NCBI GenBank assembly: GCA_021234155.1
Contig: JAJEKV010000002.1
Span: forward strand, 11,772,725 to 11,836,724
DNA length: 64,000 nucleotides
From: Isoetes taiwanensis
Lineage: Eukaryota; Streptophyta; Lycopodiopsida; Isoetales; Isoetaceae
Direction: 5' to 3'
Positions 22,823 through 32,582 of the stretch are shown here, in pieces. The notes under the pieces are model-generated. The model searched no databases. It was not told the origin of the DNA and worked only from the letters and a program-made list of their open reading frames with translations. Every line of letters begins with the position of its first letter. The stretch's first letter is position 1. A program made the position numbers and the translations under genes.

Positions 22823-23180
22823 GAATGGCTCTGAGAATTACGGTACTCATCTCATTCCAATAGCTTGAACATTAATTTCCAATAGTAGGTGTCTGAATAG
22901 CAATTTTCTGCAGGTGTCGAAGATGAATGTTTCATGTTAACTACAAATCGAGAAAAGGAAAGTAGGATTATGCAAGATCGACTCCATCGATCCGATCAGA
23001 ATGCTGTCATGGAATTCCACTCGGGGATAAGTATGTCCGAAGTTACTGTTGATTAACACGCGGGCGCTATGGATGAAGCTTTACCTCGCATGAGACACCG
23101 GTGGGGATACGGTTGGAGAAAGTGTTGGAACATTTGTTGCATGGCCAAGAAACCGCTTAAAAAGGTATGTAACATGTATT
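22823..23180 (+). CDS. Small spliced gene, unknown, one internal stop
   Basis: A start at 22823 (MALRIT) followed by GT, and an acceptor TTTTCTGCAG near 22913, open an exon reading DECFMLTTNREKESRIMQDR, NAVMEFHSGISMSEVTVD, then a TAA, then DEALPRMRHRWGYGWRKCWN and MAKKPLKK, ending at AAG|GTATGT near 23164. The protein is basic and Met-rich and matches no family I know. It is divergent from the ParB-like gene across the E2F-like pair. The internal stop suggests decay, or a missed splice around TTGATTAACACGC. Confidence 0.35.
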
Positions 23181-23399
23181 ACATTGTAGAAATATAGAAG
23201 TAGACAAAATTTGTTGTATTCATTGGAAAAAAGATTACAATTGTATATAATGCGGATAAACCGGATAAACCGGGGACAAAATCCCGGACTCTTGTTTCAA
23301 GCCCAGTCTAACGAGTAGCCGGGCTATCGATACTCCCATTTCCATTGCGAGGGGCATAGTGAATTCTTCCGGTAAAACCCCAAAGAAAAACACCGGGCT

Positions 23400-24497
23400 C
23401 TAGCTCCACCACCCAGCCTGCTCCACCTTCACCTCCTGCTCCTGCTCCTGCTCCGCCTGCTCCATTGGTTGAACCTCCAATGCATCGTATAGCGCCTGTG
23501 GTAGTGGTTCCATTGGTTGAGCCATCTCCATTGCATCGTATACCGCCTGTGGTAGTTGTTTGTGTTGGGGCATCCGGGCATAGAGGCTAACCACTAAGCA
23601 TTAGGGATTTTTTTAGATCATAAAAAGGCCTTCTAAGAACTACTGACTAAGCTATATGAACTACCAATCAGAAAATAGAACTGGTAATCCAGTCAGCTTA
23701 ACAGTTATAACTAACTCACTGGATCACATTTTCTAGCATAAGTGTCGATAGAAAAGTCCAAATGAGCTCTTGTTTGGTGCAATAGATAGATCTCATTGAG
23801 ATCTTTCCAACCTTGGGTGGTTTGCATATCTTTTAGCCCCGTAGGATAGAAAAAAAATGGTAAAAACCATATTTTTTGGAGTTTTGACAATCATAAGTGG
23901 TTAAAATATGTGCAAAGCACCTAAGGTTGGAAAGATCTCAACGAGATCTATCTATTGCACTAAACGAGAGCTCATTTGAACTTTTCTATCAATGGTTATG
24001 CTAGAAAATGTGATCCAGTAAGTTAGTTATAACAGTTTTGCTGACTGGACCCGTCAGGCTCTGATTTCTGATTGGTTGTTCATTTATCTTCATTTGGCTT
24101 AGTTGGCATGTTTTGAAGGCCCTTTTTTAATCTCAAAAAAACCCTAATGAAACGCAGCTCCTCATTTTGAATCTCGAGCTGACGGATGCGAGATTCACTC
24201 TCGATCAATGCATGTACTGCATTCTCGAAGTGATTAGATAAGAGGGCCAGCCTCCGTGCGATTGCAAGGGCCCCAGAGCCCAGATCTATCATTGCCCTGC
24301 GCTCTGCTGCCATCATCATTACTTGATCCAAGTACTCCAGGGGTTGCAAGAGGCGGGTGCTCCGGCCGGACTGGTGCTCTTCGGCTGCGGTTCAACCGGT
24401 TGGAGATTGGAGCCAAACCGAGCCGGGTTGTGTGATTGCTGGCCCAAATGTAATTCCAATGCATCTTCGCCACCAACCGGGTGATTAATGTAACTTG
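23400..24497 (-). CDS. Coiled-coil protein gene, two exons, frameshifted
   Basis: The first coding exon begins after an acceptor (TATTGATAG) with ATG at about 24501: MPSYINHPVGGEDALELHLG, then a proline-rich stretch (QPVEPQPKSTSPAGAPA). A one-base frame change near 24350 leads into LEYLDQVMMMAAERRAMIDL and a heptad-like helix, HFENAVHALIESESRIRQLE. A second exon at 23585-23400 (acceptor GTGGTTAG) encodes a duplicated motif, LPQAVYDAMEMAQPMEP and LPQALYDALEVQPMEQ, an EQEQEQEV tract and a stop. A foldback MITE occupies the intron. The upstream leader runs to a promoter near 25460. Role unknown; the helical region suggests oligomerisation. Confidence 0.45.
23663..24076. mobile_element. Foldback MITE inside an intron
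   Basis: Inverted arms of about 165 bp start with ACCAATCAG (23663) and end with CTGATTGGT (24076). The inner arms meet around AGATCTTTCCAACCTTGGGTG and its complement CACCTAAGGTTGGAAAGATCT, with about 80 bp between. There is no coding capacity. It lies between the two coiled-coil exons. Confidence 0.85.
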
Positions 24498-24677
24498 GCA
24501 TCTATCAATAGGAAGTGAGCGGAGTATCGGTATTCCGCTTTGGCGTGTTATATTTATTTATTTATAAACTTAGAAACTAAGAGACATGCCCGGCGTGTTT
24601 AGCGAAAAGTTGAAAGTAGAGATACAATTGTTTGCACTTTCGGCGTGTAAAAGCGCTATATAGGAAAAACTAAGCGG

Positions 24678-24818
24678 GTGCACTCGTGAGAGGGAGAAAA
24701 AAAGCATGCAGATAGATAAGTAAATAGATAAAGGCCGCAATTATTTACACGTAATTGCCCGGCCTTTATCTATTTACTATCTATCATGCTTTTTTTCTCC
24801 CTCTCACGAAAGTGCACG
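24678..24818. repeat. 140-bp hairpin
   Basis: Arms of about 55-60 bp (TGCACTCGTGAGAGGGAG... and ...CTCCCTCTCACGAAAGTGCA) pair with few gaps around an ATTATTTACACGTAATTGCC loop. It is in the leader/intron region of the coiled-coil gene. Length and pairing are like a microRNA-type precursor or a very small MITE. Confidence 0.8.
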
Positions 24819-24860
24819 CCGAAATTGTATTCATGTTGAAGGCTAAAGGTTAGCATAAAA

Positions 24861-24874
24861 CACGCTTTAGCGTG
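24861..24874. promoter_or_regulatory. CACGCTTTAGCGTG palindrome
   Basis: Exact match to the element at 21964-21977, flanked by AAAA and TTTC. It lies in the leader/intron of the coiled-coil gene. Nearby decayed versions are at 24534 (CGCTTTGGCGTG), 24591 (GCCCGGCGTG) and 24640 (TTCGGCGTG). Confidence 0.55.
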
Positions 24875-24989
24875 TTTCAAATATTATCTTCAGATTTTTC
24901 TAATGCTTTCTACTACACTTATTCGTAATAGAAACTTAGATGCAATAGCATGATTAATTCAGAAGAGAAACTCAAGAATTTTCGAAACA

Positions 24990-25047
24990 AAGAAGCGGAT
25001 GAAGTTTATAAAAACTATTCGGTTTTCATAAACATCATCCGCTTCCT
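24990..25047. repeat. Short hairpin GAAGCGGATGA
   Basis: GAAGCGGATGAAGTTTATAAA and TTTCATAAACATCATCCGCTTC form a stem of about 22 bp with a loop of 14 nt; TTCGAAA and TCGAAAG outside extend the pairing weakly. Confidence 0.7.
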
Positions 25048-25437
25048 CTCGCCTCGAAAGCAAATGCAAAAGCTTGTCTTCTTGGATTAAACATGCCATT
25101 GAGATGCAACTTAAAACTAAATGAAAACTAACCTTGAGTTCTCGAGGTGGAAGGATTCAAGAACGGAGGACTATGCTTGTGGTTTTAATTCGAGGCTTTT
25201 CGATTCATGAACCTTAGTCCTCTCGCTTTTGGTTTTAATTTCGAGTCTCCGATGTCCCTCGCCACAGATGCTCTGAGAACAAAAGGCGGAGTCTTTTTAG
25301 TAAGTTAGGAATTGCCAAAACCAAACATCTAACATTGATGAATATAAATCTGCTCACCAAGATTTCGGGACGCGGATCAAACACGAGAAGTTTAACAAAC
25401 GCAAATCGTATGAAGGAAGGAAGAAAATGTAGGAACT

Positions 25438-25520
25438 TTGAGAGCGTAAAATTGATTTATATAGGCACAATTAGAAATAAGTTAGCGTGAATAATTGATT
25501 GCTTGAATTAACACGCCTGG
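25438..25520 (-). promoter_or_regulatory. Promoter cassette, copy A
   Basis: Minus strand, in order: CGCCAGGCGTGTTAATTCAA, a GCAATCAATTATTCACGCTAA stretch, CTAATTGTGCC, the TATA box TATATAAATC and the start-region motif ACGCTCTCAA. Copy B at 26646-26725 has all these blocks in the same order and spacing. It drives the leader of the coiled-coil gene. Confidence 0.65.
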
Positions 25521-26100
25521 CGTACGGTCTTCCCGCCAGACATGACATGTATATGGTATATATGAAGAATATTGCATTTCATGCAATAAATTCTCACGGC
25601 ATTTTATTCCATTTATTGCATTCGAAAAAATAGAATTTAGAAATTTTATATAGGCTAAATTAAAAATGATTTTAAAGGCAAAATTATGAAGGCTAAAAAA
25701 TGACTTGTAAGGTTGGGGAATTGTTTTAGATCGTATAGGAAAATTTCCTATGGTTACTGTGTTTGATTTATAGTGTTCTCGAGACTTTGTTGAGACAAAA
25801 TTTGCAGATACAAAATTTTAGAGAAAACAGCAGACGAACAGGAGACAAAATAATTGGAGAAAACAGTTGGATTTAATTCAAATAATTTTATGTACAGAAA
25901 AACTGTTTGAAGAACACTGTTTGAAGAAAAGTTTATGAAAACTGTAAGCAGGTTTGATTTCATTCACAAAAGTTATATGTACAGTAGGTAAGCCCGAAGG
26001 CTTTATGCTTGTGTGCCCAAGGCTTTTCACAAAATTACATGAAAAATATGCCCGGAGGCGTGTGTAAAGCTTCAGAGCAAATCAAAAACAAAAGGGCATG
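25521..26100. other. AT-rich spacer
   Basis: Sequence between promoter A and the 3' end of the acidic-protein gene. The short phrase ATAAATTCTC..GC(A/C)..ATT also appears upstream of promoter B, so part of the upstream region is duplicated. No gene was seen. Confidence 0.35.
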
Positions 26101-26112
26101 GGGATCTCGCAT

Positions 26113-26635
26113 CATTGATCTTCCACGTCTGGAACAAAGAAGAAAGAAAGGTGTTAGAAAAGAAAGAAAGGTGAAAAAAAAAATAAAAACAGACATGCAA
26201 ACCTGGCTCATCTCTCAGCCATTCTAAAAACTGGTCGAATTCTCGACCTTCCTCCTCATCCTCTTCCTCCCCCTCCTCCTCCTCTTCCTCCTCCTCCTCT
26301 TAGGAGATTTCATTCTGCTTCGTGGTCAAGCCAACCCTGAAGCAGAGCGGTCATGTGCTCTTGGGAGGACATCTCCTCCTCTTCCTCCAACTCCTCCTCT
26401 TCCTCCTCTTCCTCCTCTTCAGAATCAGAGGAATCAGAGGAGCTCAACTCCTCCTCTTCCATGTCGAAATCAGAATCATCCTCTGAATCGGAATCAGAGG
26501 AGAATTGGGCAAGAAAATCTATGAGGGGGGAGAGAGGGGTTCTTCAACCCGACGTCTCTTTGACGAGACCTCGGGTTCTTCATGAAGTTCGAAAGGCCGA
26601 GGTGAATGCTTCATTTGGCGAAAAAAAAATTGGGA
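26113..26635 (-). pseudogene. Acidic protein with NLS-like motif, damaged frames
   Basis: Minus-strand ATG near 26608 starts MKHSPRPFELHEEPE and SSKRRRVEEPLSPP; KRRR is an NLS-like cluster. A stop follows unless one base is gained in a run of C, after which the frame reads DFLAQFSSDSDSEDD and long Glu runs, then SSQEHMTALLQGWLDHEAE. A second frame change in the Glu-coding GAG repeats leads to GREFDQFLEWLRDEP, and a donor (CCAG|GTTTGC) and acceptor (TTGTTCCAG near 26135) give the C terminus DVEDQ and a stop. The GAG repeats make indels likely. The opposite strand shows a meaningless poly-Ser frame. Acidic nuclear protein is the most I can say. Confidence 0.45.
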
Positions 26636-26645
26636 CAGAATGGTC

Positions 26646-26725
26646 TTGAGAGCGTGAACCGGATTTATATAGGGTTAATTAGCTCTTAGCGTAAATAATT
26701 TATTGCCTCAAATAACACGCCCGTG
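26646..26725 (-). promoter_or_regulatory. Promoter cassette, copy B
   Basis: Minus strand: GGGCGTGTTATTTGAGGCAA, a TAAATTATTTACGCTAAGAG stretch, CTAATTAACCC, TATATAAATCC and CACGCTCTCAAGA, then 30-40 bp to the ATG of the acidic-protein gene. It aligns block by block with copy A at 25438-25520. Confidence 0.65.
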
Positions 26726-26729
26726 ACGC

Positions 26730-27560
26730 ATCTTAAATTCCCTTGACTATATTATCTAGGTATATTATTATGGATAATAAATTCTCCGCCTATTAGTTAT
26801 ATGTCTTTTTCAGTAATCATATATCCAAATTATCGATAATTAAAATTTGGATATATTTATATAAATGTCATTTCCTTGTTGTTGCCATGAAAATTCTTGT
26901 TTTAAATGATTTCGTTTACGCCCATTGTTATTATTATATTAAACCTATTTCCAAGGAATTTCTTGCTTTTAAAAAAATTTGATTTACCTCTACATATTAC
27001 ATAAATGTACGTACTTTTTTTTTATCTTATGGTGTAATAATTTTTTCTTACTCATTGACTAAAAAGGGTGCAATTTGCCTAGGTCAATGGTGCCTCTCCA
27101 ACTCAAGATGGTATGCAACATATTGAAAAGAGCAATATCAATGAAAACCAACTCCTAGCAAGAATGTTGAAGAAAACAATTAGTCCTCTATAGTAGGGTG
27201 CAATGGAGGAACAAGAAGGTGAGAATCATGCACAAGTGCAACAAGGAAATAGTAGGCCAAGGAGTCATTGTGCTAGCAGATCCTGGTCAAGCTGTTAATG
27301 ATGAAAGGCTAGGGGAAGACAATATTGGTATTGCAATTTCGATGTTGGAAGACAACTGGAAAGGTAAAGGTTTGGGTGACAAGGAATGTTTTGGTTGTGT
27401 CAAGCAATTGGAGGTTCCTTGCATCATGGCATGGCCTATAAGTAGTGTTCAATTTGTGGAGGATTATATTTTTCCGAGCCCGAGGTTGTTGGGGACAATG
27501 ATTGTCTTGATATTGATCCATTGGCGGTTGGAACTCTAAACCTAGGCAAAAGGGAAGAAG
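26730..27560. other. No gene recognised
   Basis: AT-rich to about 27050, then weakly coding-like plus-strand sequence that may be the 5' part of the transposase-like pseudogene that follows (frame 27198-27539). Confidence 0.3.
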
Positions 27561-27589
27561 TATCAGTTGCCAGACATTATCCTAGCAAA

Positions 27590-29990
27590 AGAGCCAAGTT
27601 GATTAGTGACACCAAACGTGAGACAATGGTGAAGGTTAGGGGCTCAGATTGTTGTTGGAGTGATTGTATGCAATTCTTCACAATAGAACAATTGGTGGAA
27701 GCAAGAGCCACTTTTCAAGAGTACTAATCGTTGATGAGGAGGACCTACATGTACACAATCTTCGAGCATGCACTTCAAGATGAAAGAAACCCAAACAGAA
27801 AAAGATACCCTTTGCTAGGCAAATGGATATGTGCAAAAGCATGGCAGAGTATCCATGCAATTCCAACTTCTTCATGGCATAATTGGCAAAAAAAAACAGG
27901 CAGAGGGGAACAGGATTGCTTTACATGGAAATAATGGTTTGTTGAGACCAATGACTAGGACCTTTTTTGCTGGGGAGATATTTGAAAAATATATTGATTT
28001 CAATGCGAGTCTATGCCACACAAAAAGCGAAGGGATGAAAAGGGAAGAGCGCTTGTTGAGAAAAGGTTGCCATCACATTGTACTCAAAAAGAGTATTTTG
28101 GAAGAAGTGAATTCCCTACGAGAATTGGGAATTCTTCCAATATCCCAACCTAGCTTTAGTAGGTTATGGAAGAAGCATTTCAATCATGTCACCATAGCAA
28201 CTTCAAACAACTTTGCAAAGTGCAATTTATGTGCTAAGTTGAAGGAGACTCTTGATAAGGCGTGCAACCTAGTCAAAGGGCTAGGATAAGGGAGCATATG
28301 AAGGACCATATGACTGACCAACTATCATGTAGATCATGTTATTGGATGTGGAGGACTTTATCCGAGATTTGAACCCAATAACTATTTATGTATTATACAT
28401 GACAAGATGGACCAGCAAAAGACTTGTCTTCCACAATTCAAGTACATACCAAAGTCATGTGGAAGATCATACCCTTTTCTGCATCTCAATGATCGGGGCA
28501 ATCTTGCATGGGCAGAATCAAACCTACTATGGCCATTTTAGTTTGGAGTTGTGGAGTGATGGTCCAGATTTTCATATTGGGAGTATCATGAGGTGTTTGA
28601 GAAACTATGAAAATGGATACAATGGTCACCTCCGGGACCTTACACTAGACTAGCCGGGCACTACATAGAGCATTGTTAGATGGAAACCCTAACAATATTG
28701 AAAAGTTCAGCAAGGCAAGGTTTAGGAAGCATGGGTCTAATGAACATGTTGGAGCTTCAACTTCATCGTGCTAAACCTCAAGATCTACCCAAAAGGTTTC
28801 TCTTGCAACTTGATAATTGTCTTTGGCCAAAATAAGAACAGTGGATGTTTTCTTTCCTATCCTACTTAAATAATGGGGATATTTGAAAGAGTTAATTTAG
28901 GGTTTCTTATGCCCGGGCATACCCATGAGGATGTGGATGCATTATTTGGCAAATATAGTTGTATATGAAGCAAAGAAACAAAGGTGACCAACTTTCCTAG
29001 GCTAATGGAAATCTTGCATGAATGCACTACTCCAAACCCTATAGCTTCTCTCATAGAAGAAGTGCCCATTGGAAGAGCTTTGTGGATGGTTATACATTGG
29101 ATCTTGAAGGTCATTCCGTGCCTCTGCAGTTCGCTTTTGGGTGAGAGATGGGATTCCAATCTTCCAATGGAAGATGAGACCTTCAGAGAGGATGAGTGGA
29201 GAGGAGGGGAGGAAATATGGCGTAGAGATGAGAATGGCAAGCCTATGATACCTCTAGGTCAACCAAAAGCTTTAAAACCCTCTTGAAGAAGTGAAGCAAT
29301 TGGGATTGACTAAGGAAGGAATCCAAGACTATATAAAGCATTGGCAAACCAATCCAGATGACACCAACCGTGCCTTGGTGGCTTCTTTGGAAGAAGGTGA
29401 TTAACTTTGTTGGGGGAGATAGACACATCCTCGGATGAATTGAAAGAAGGGTGGTTGCCTAAAACTAGGTGGAAGACCTTAGCGGGCCGAGGATTTTGAT
29501 GACACCGTAAGTAGCATTCGCAAGCAATATGCTCCTCCTCCTTCCGACAAACACTATGTTGGTCCTAAGAACAATAGGCCAAAGTTTCTAGGCATGGATG
29601 CTTATGAACCTTCCATCGACTTGGAATGCCACCAATTTGTGGTAGTAAAGCCATCAGATTTAGATACATATCCAAAGGTGGTTGGGGTTCACTATCTCGA
29701 TATTTGCAAAAGAAGAAGGTAATATTAACTTCAACCATGTGCGGGTGGAATGGTGGTGTCCAAAGTGCATCAGTTGACCAACGTGATCGGATAAAGAAAG
29801 GTACTTCCGATTGTTGGACAAAGAGATGGAGGAGAAACCGAGAGTGATCCGATCTTTGGCTAGACTATGAAAGTGTTTTGTACTCATGGACTCCAAACAC
29901 TATTCCAGCTAGAAATGCGAGAATTACAATACCTCAGGATGTCAGGAAGAAGGCTATGATATCATTGGGGGTGCTTGAAGAAAGTTGAAT
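27590..29990 (+). pseudogene. Transposase-like protein (DUF7869 type), broken
   Basis: Plus-strand fragments in changing frames read in order: DCCWSDCMQFFTIEQLVEAR; RRTYMYTIFEHALQDER; a long block at 27831-28289 with SFSRLWKKHFNHV and CNLCAKLKETL; IIHDKMDQQKTCLPQF; IGAILHGQNQTYYGHFSLEL; KRFLLQLDNCLW (28800-28835); PGHTHEDVDALFGKY (28912-28956); and GPKNNRPKFLGMDAYEP. The order Asp...LQxDN...GHTHEDVD is the pattern I associate with the DUF7869-type transposase-like proteins common in plant and animal repeats. Many frameshifts and stops mean it is dead. Terminal repeats were not found. The name is from memory of motifs only. Confidence 0.5.
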
Positions 29991-29999
29991 AACTATGTA

Positions 30000-30200
30000 A
30001 ATTTTTGTTATCACGTTTTTATGATATGGTGCTATATTGTGAAATATTGACTATTTTGTAAATAACATGATATTACGTTTTCATAATTTTGAGGTGAAAT
30101 GTGTGAATTTGAATATGCTACTAAAAACATGCAATATGAAATTTGTCCCAAAATTAAGACATAAACCCAATTTAATTGAATGATGGTTTCTCTTAGAACT
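30000..30200. other. AT-rich spacer
   Basis: No gene or repeat seen. Confidence 0.4.
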
Positions 30201-30204
30201 CCAG

Positions 30205-30486
30205 ATTATAGTTTGTGCTACACTTAGGAATGTAGAAGAGGCTCTTCAGCTCTTCGAACAAATGCCATTGATTCTGAAATTGTTTACAGATAATAGCAAA
30301 GAATGTAGTAATATCAGCGTACGTTATTCAGTGCAATGTGCAACATTATTCAGCTTATGTACAGCAACTTCAACTTCAGGAGATCTTCAATCGTTTATCA
30401 ATGCCCCAGTGATATCATACCATTGGATTAAATGCCACAACCTAAACATGATGAAGTCTCGTAGGACACCATGGTGTGAGGCTTAA
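30205..30486 (+). pseudogene. PPR-repeat relic
   Basis: A short plus-strand frame reads CATLRNVEEALQLFEQMPLI, like one half of a pentatricopeptide repeat (helix A end plus helix B 'EALxLFExM'). The rest of the frame to 30486 is not PPR-like. Only one repeat is visible, so it is a fragment at best and unrelated in position to the DYW gene at 58 kb. Confidence 0.35.
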
Positions 30487-30489
30487 ATG

Positions 30490-32580
30490 TAGGTGAGCAT
30501 ATTCATCTCTCTGTTTTCTTTACATCACTAGATCAAGTAAAAGTCAGATCTTTCGGATGATTAAGCCTTTCTAGATGGAACATTTTATGAAACCATTGCA
30601 TAAGAATGAATCAAACAGAATATGCTGGAAAATAATTAGAATACTATATGCTAGAAGGTTGACCAAGAGGGCCTTTTCCTTCTTATTCTTATCTACTAGG
30701 CCAACCTGTGAGATTTCAATAGGATAGAATCATTAAGTGCATACATTTTCTTTTCGATAGAACAGTCTATACTATTTTTAAGGAAAATGTTTATTGTTCC
30801 TCATATCAGTAAATCCTACTTTTCATTCTTTCTTGCTTCTAAAATGGATTTCTCTCTATTGCAGATTCTGTCGAAGCATTTTACTGAGCCAAGCAATGAT
30901 GCTTTGGAGCTGATCCACAAGTTAATGGTTCCAAGTCAATATTTGTGGTAAAAACATTCAAAATTTGGTTACATTAATGCCAATTGGTATTTAACATATG
31001 CAACATCACGATTGTTTATGTGGGAATTGCAACTCTAAGTTAGCGAGGATGAGGTCTTGAATCTGCTAACAGGTCTTGACATACTTTGCAATTTTTAACC
31101 TGCTGCATGTACCCTTGCACTTACGAGATCTGGACAAGGCAACGACCAAGCTGAGAAACAGAAGATCCCTTCAAGAATATGAACTGCAACTTATTATGGC
31201 ACATGCCACTTTGACATGTGACACTTTGATGGACATAGCCACTTTGCCTAGACTGAATCTACCTAATCTTCTATGTAGGTAGCATATATATCTAGATCTT
31301 GATCTTTTCAATTTGTGCTTAATGCAAATAAATCTTGTGCATGAGATTTCCAAATCCTGCTCATGTCCATTTGTGTCACATCCGTGTAATAAACCACCAC
31401 GGTGTGTAATTTAACCTATGGTCAAAACTCTGATTTCTAGAAATGAAAATTTTGTTCTCACTGTGAGCTATGAGCACAGCGAAGGTGTGACCATAAAAAT
31501 GAAAACATAATATGAAAGCGAGCCTCTATTCTTGGAGGTTATCACTCTAAAAGAATTATATGATGGTCCACATCCTTCCGAAGATCCTTAGAGTGAGACA
31601 CATTATTAAGGGTATTAGAACTGCATCAAATTAGGTTTTGTTCGTTTGCTTTACCTTTTATTTTGTGGACTAATCTCCAGGTGGAGTATTTCTATGGTAT
31701 GAATATCATGTTAGTACAAATTATAAAATGCTTTTTTGTCATGCAAAAATGCCCTTTCATGATATTTTTATTAGAGCAATTGGTTTAAGCTGATATGTAA
31801 CCTTGTCTTTTGTTCAATGAAGTTTCAATGATCATATTCACTGCTGTGCGAATGCAGCTCGTGCATGACCATATTGCAGCAGCATATTTATTTTAAATCC
31901 CCTTTGCATTTTGTCTTCGCCCCCACAACAAACACATGGCTATGCCCCCACAACAGACATACCACATACAAGTGGACTATAGAAGATTTACATGTGACCT
32001 TGATATTTGGCCTAGCAGTTTTCATAGTAACGAACAACGTTTGTGCAAGAAAACCTTGTGCAATGGCTTGATATGTGAAAATGGTTACTGATATAACACG
32101 TTCAAGGTAAAATACATTGGCTTTGGCATCGTATTTTTAATGGGTTCATGTTGAAGGTCAATATTGTTCTTATAAATGTATAATGAAAGAAAAGGGGGAG
32201 GTGATATTGGACCTAGTTATATTTCCATTGTAGAAAGTTAATTTAAAGAATTTTTTCACCAATGATTGCCTCATTCATTCAACGCTCAAATGCTTCTTCC
32301 TGCATAACATGCATGTCTAGTGTTAGAAGCTCCAACATTCATAAGCATTTATACCTTCTGACTTTATTTGTGCATGCAAATTAACATACAGTGTATATGA
32401 TAACCTCAACGCAACACTGGACAAGACAAAAAAAAAAAAAGTATATTGGTCACCAAGATAGTAGTTTTTTTTTTTTTAACATCCAATCTTAATGCCTAAC
32501 AACTTTGACCTTGGTAGTTTTTTCTTTTTTAATAACCAACTTTGACCTTTTCAATGCCTTTGACTTTGACTTTAGCCATC
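30490..32580. other. No recognisable gene
   Basis: Long AT-rich noncoding stretch with short frames on both strands, two poly(A)/poly(T) runs near 32430 and 32465, and repeated AACTTTGACCTT phrases near 32500-32550. No motif supports a gene. Confidence 0.4.
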
Positions 32581-32582
32581 TT

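Noticed and set aside
26353-26649. Plus-strand poly-Ser/Glu open frame
   Set aside because: It is the antisense of GAG/GAA-rich coding on the minus strand, which has the promoter, NLS-like motif and splice sites.
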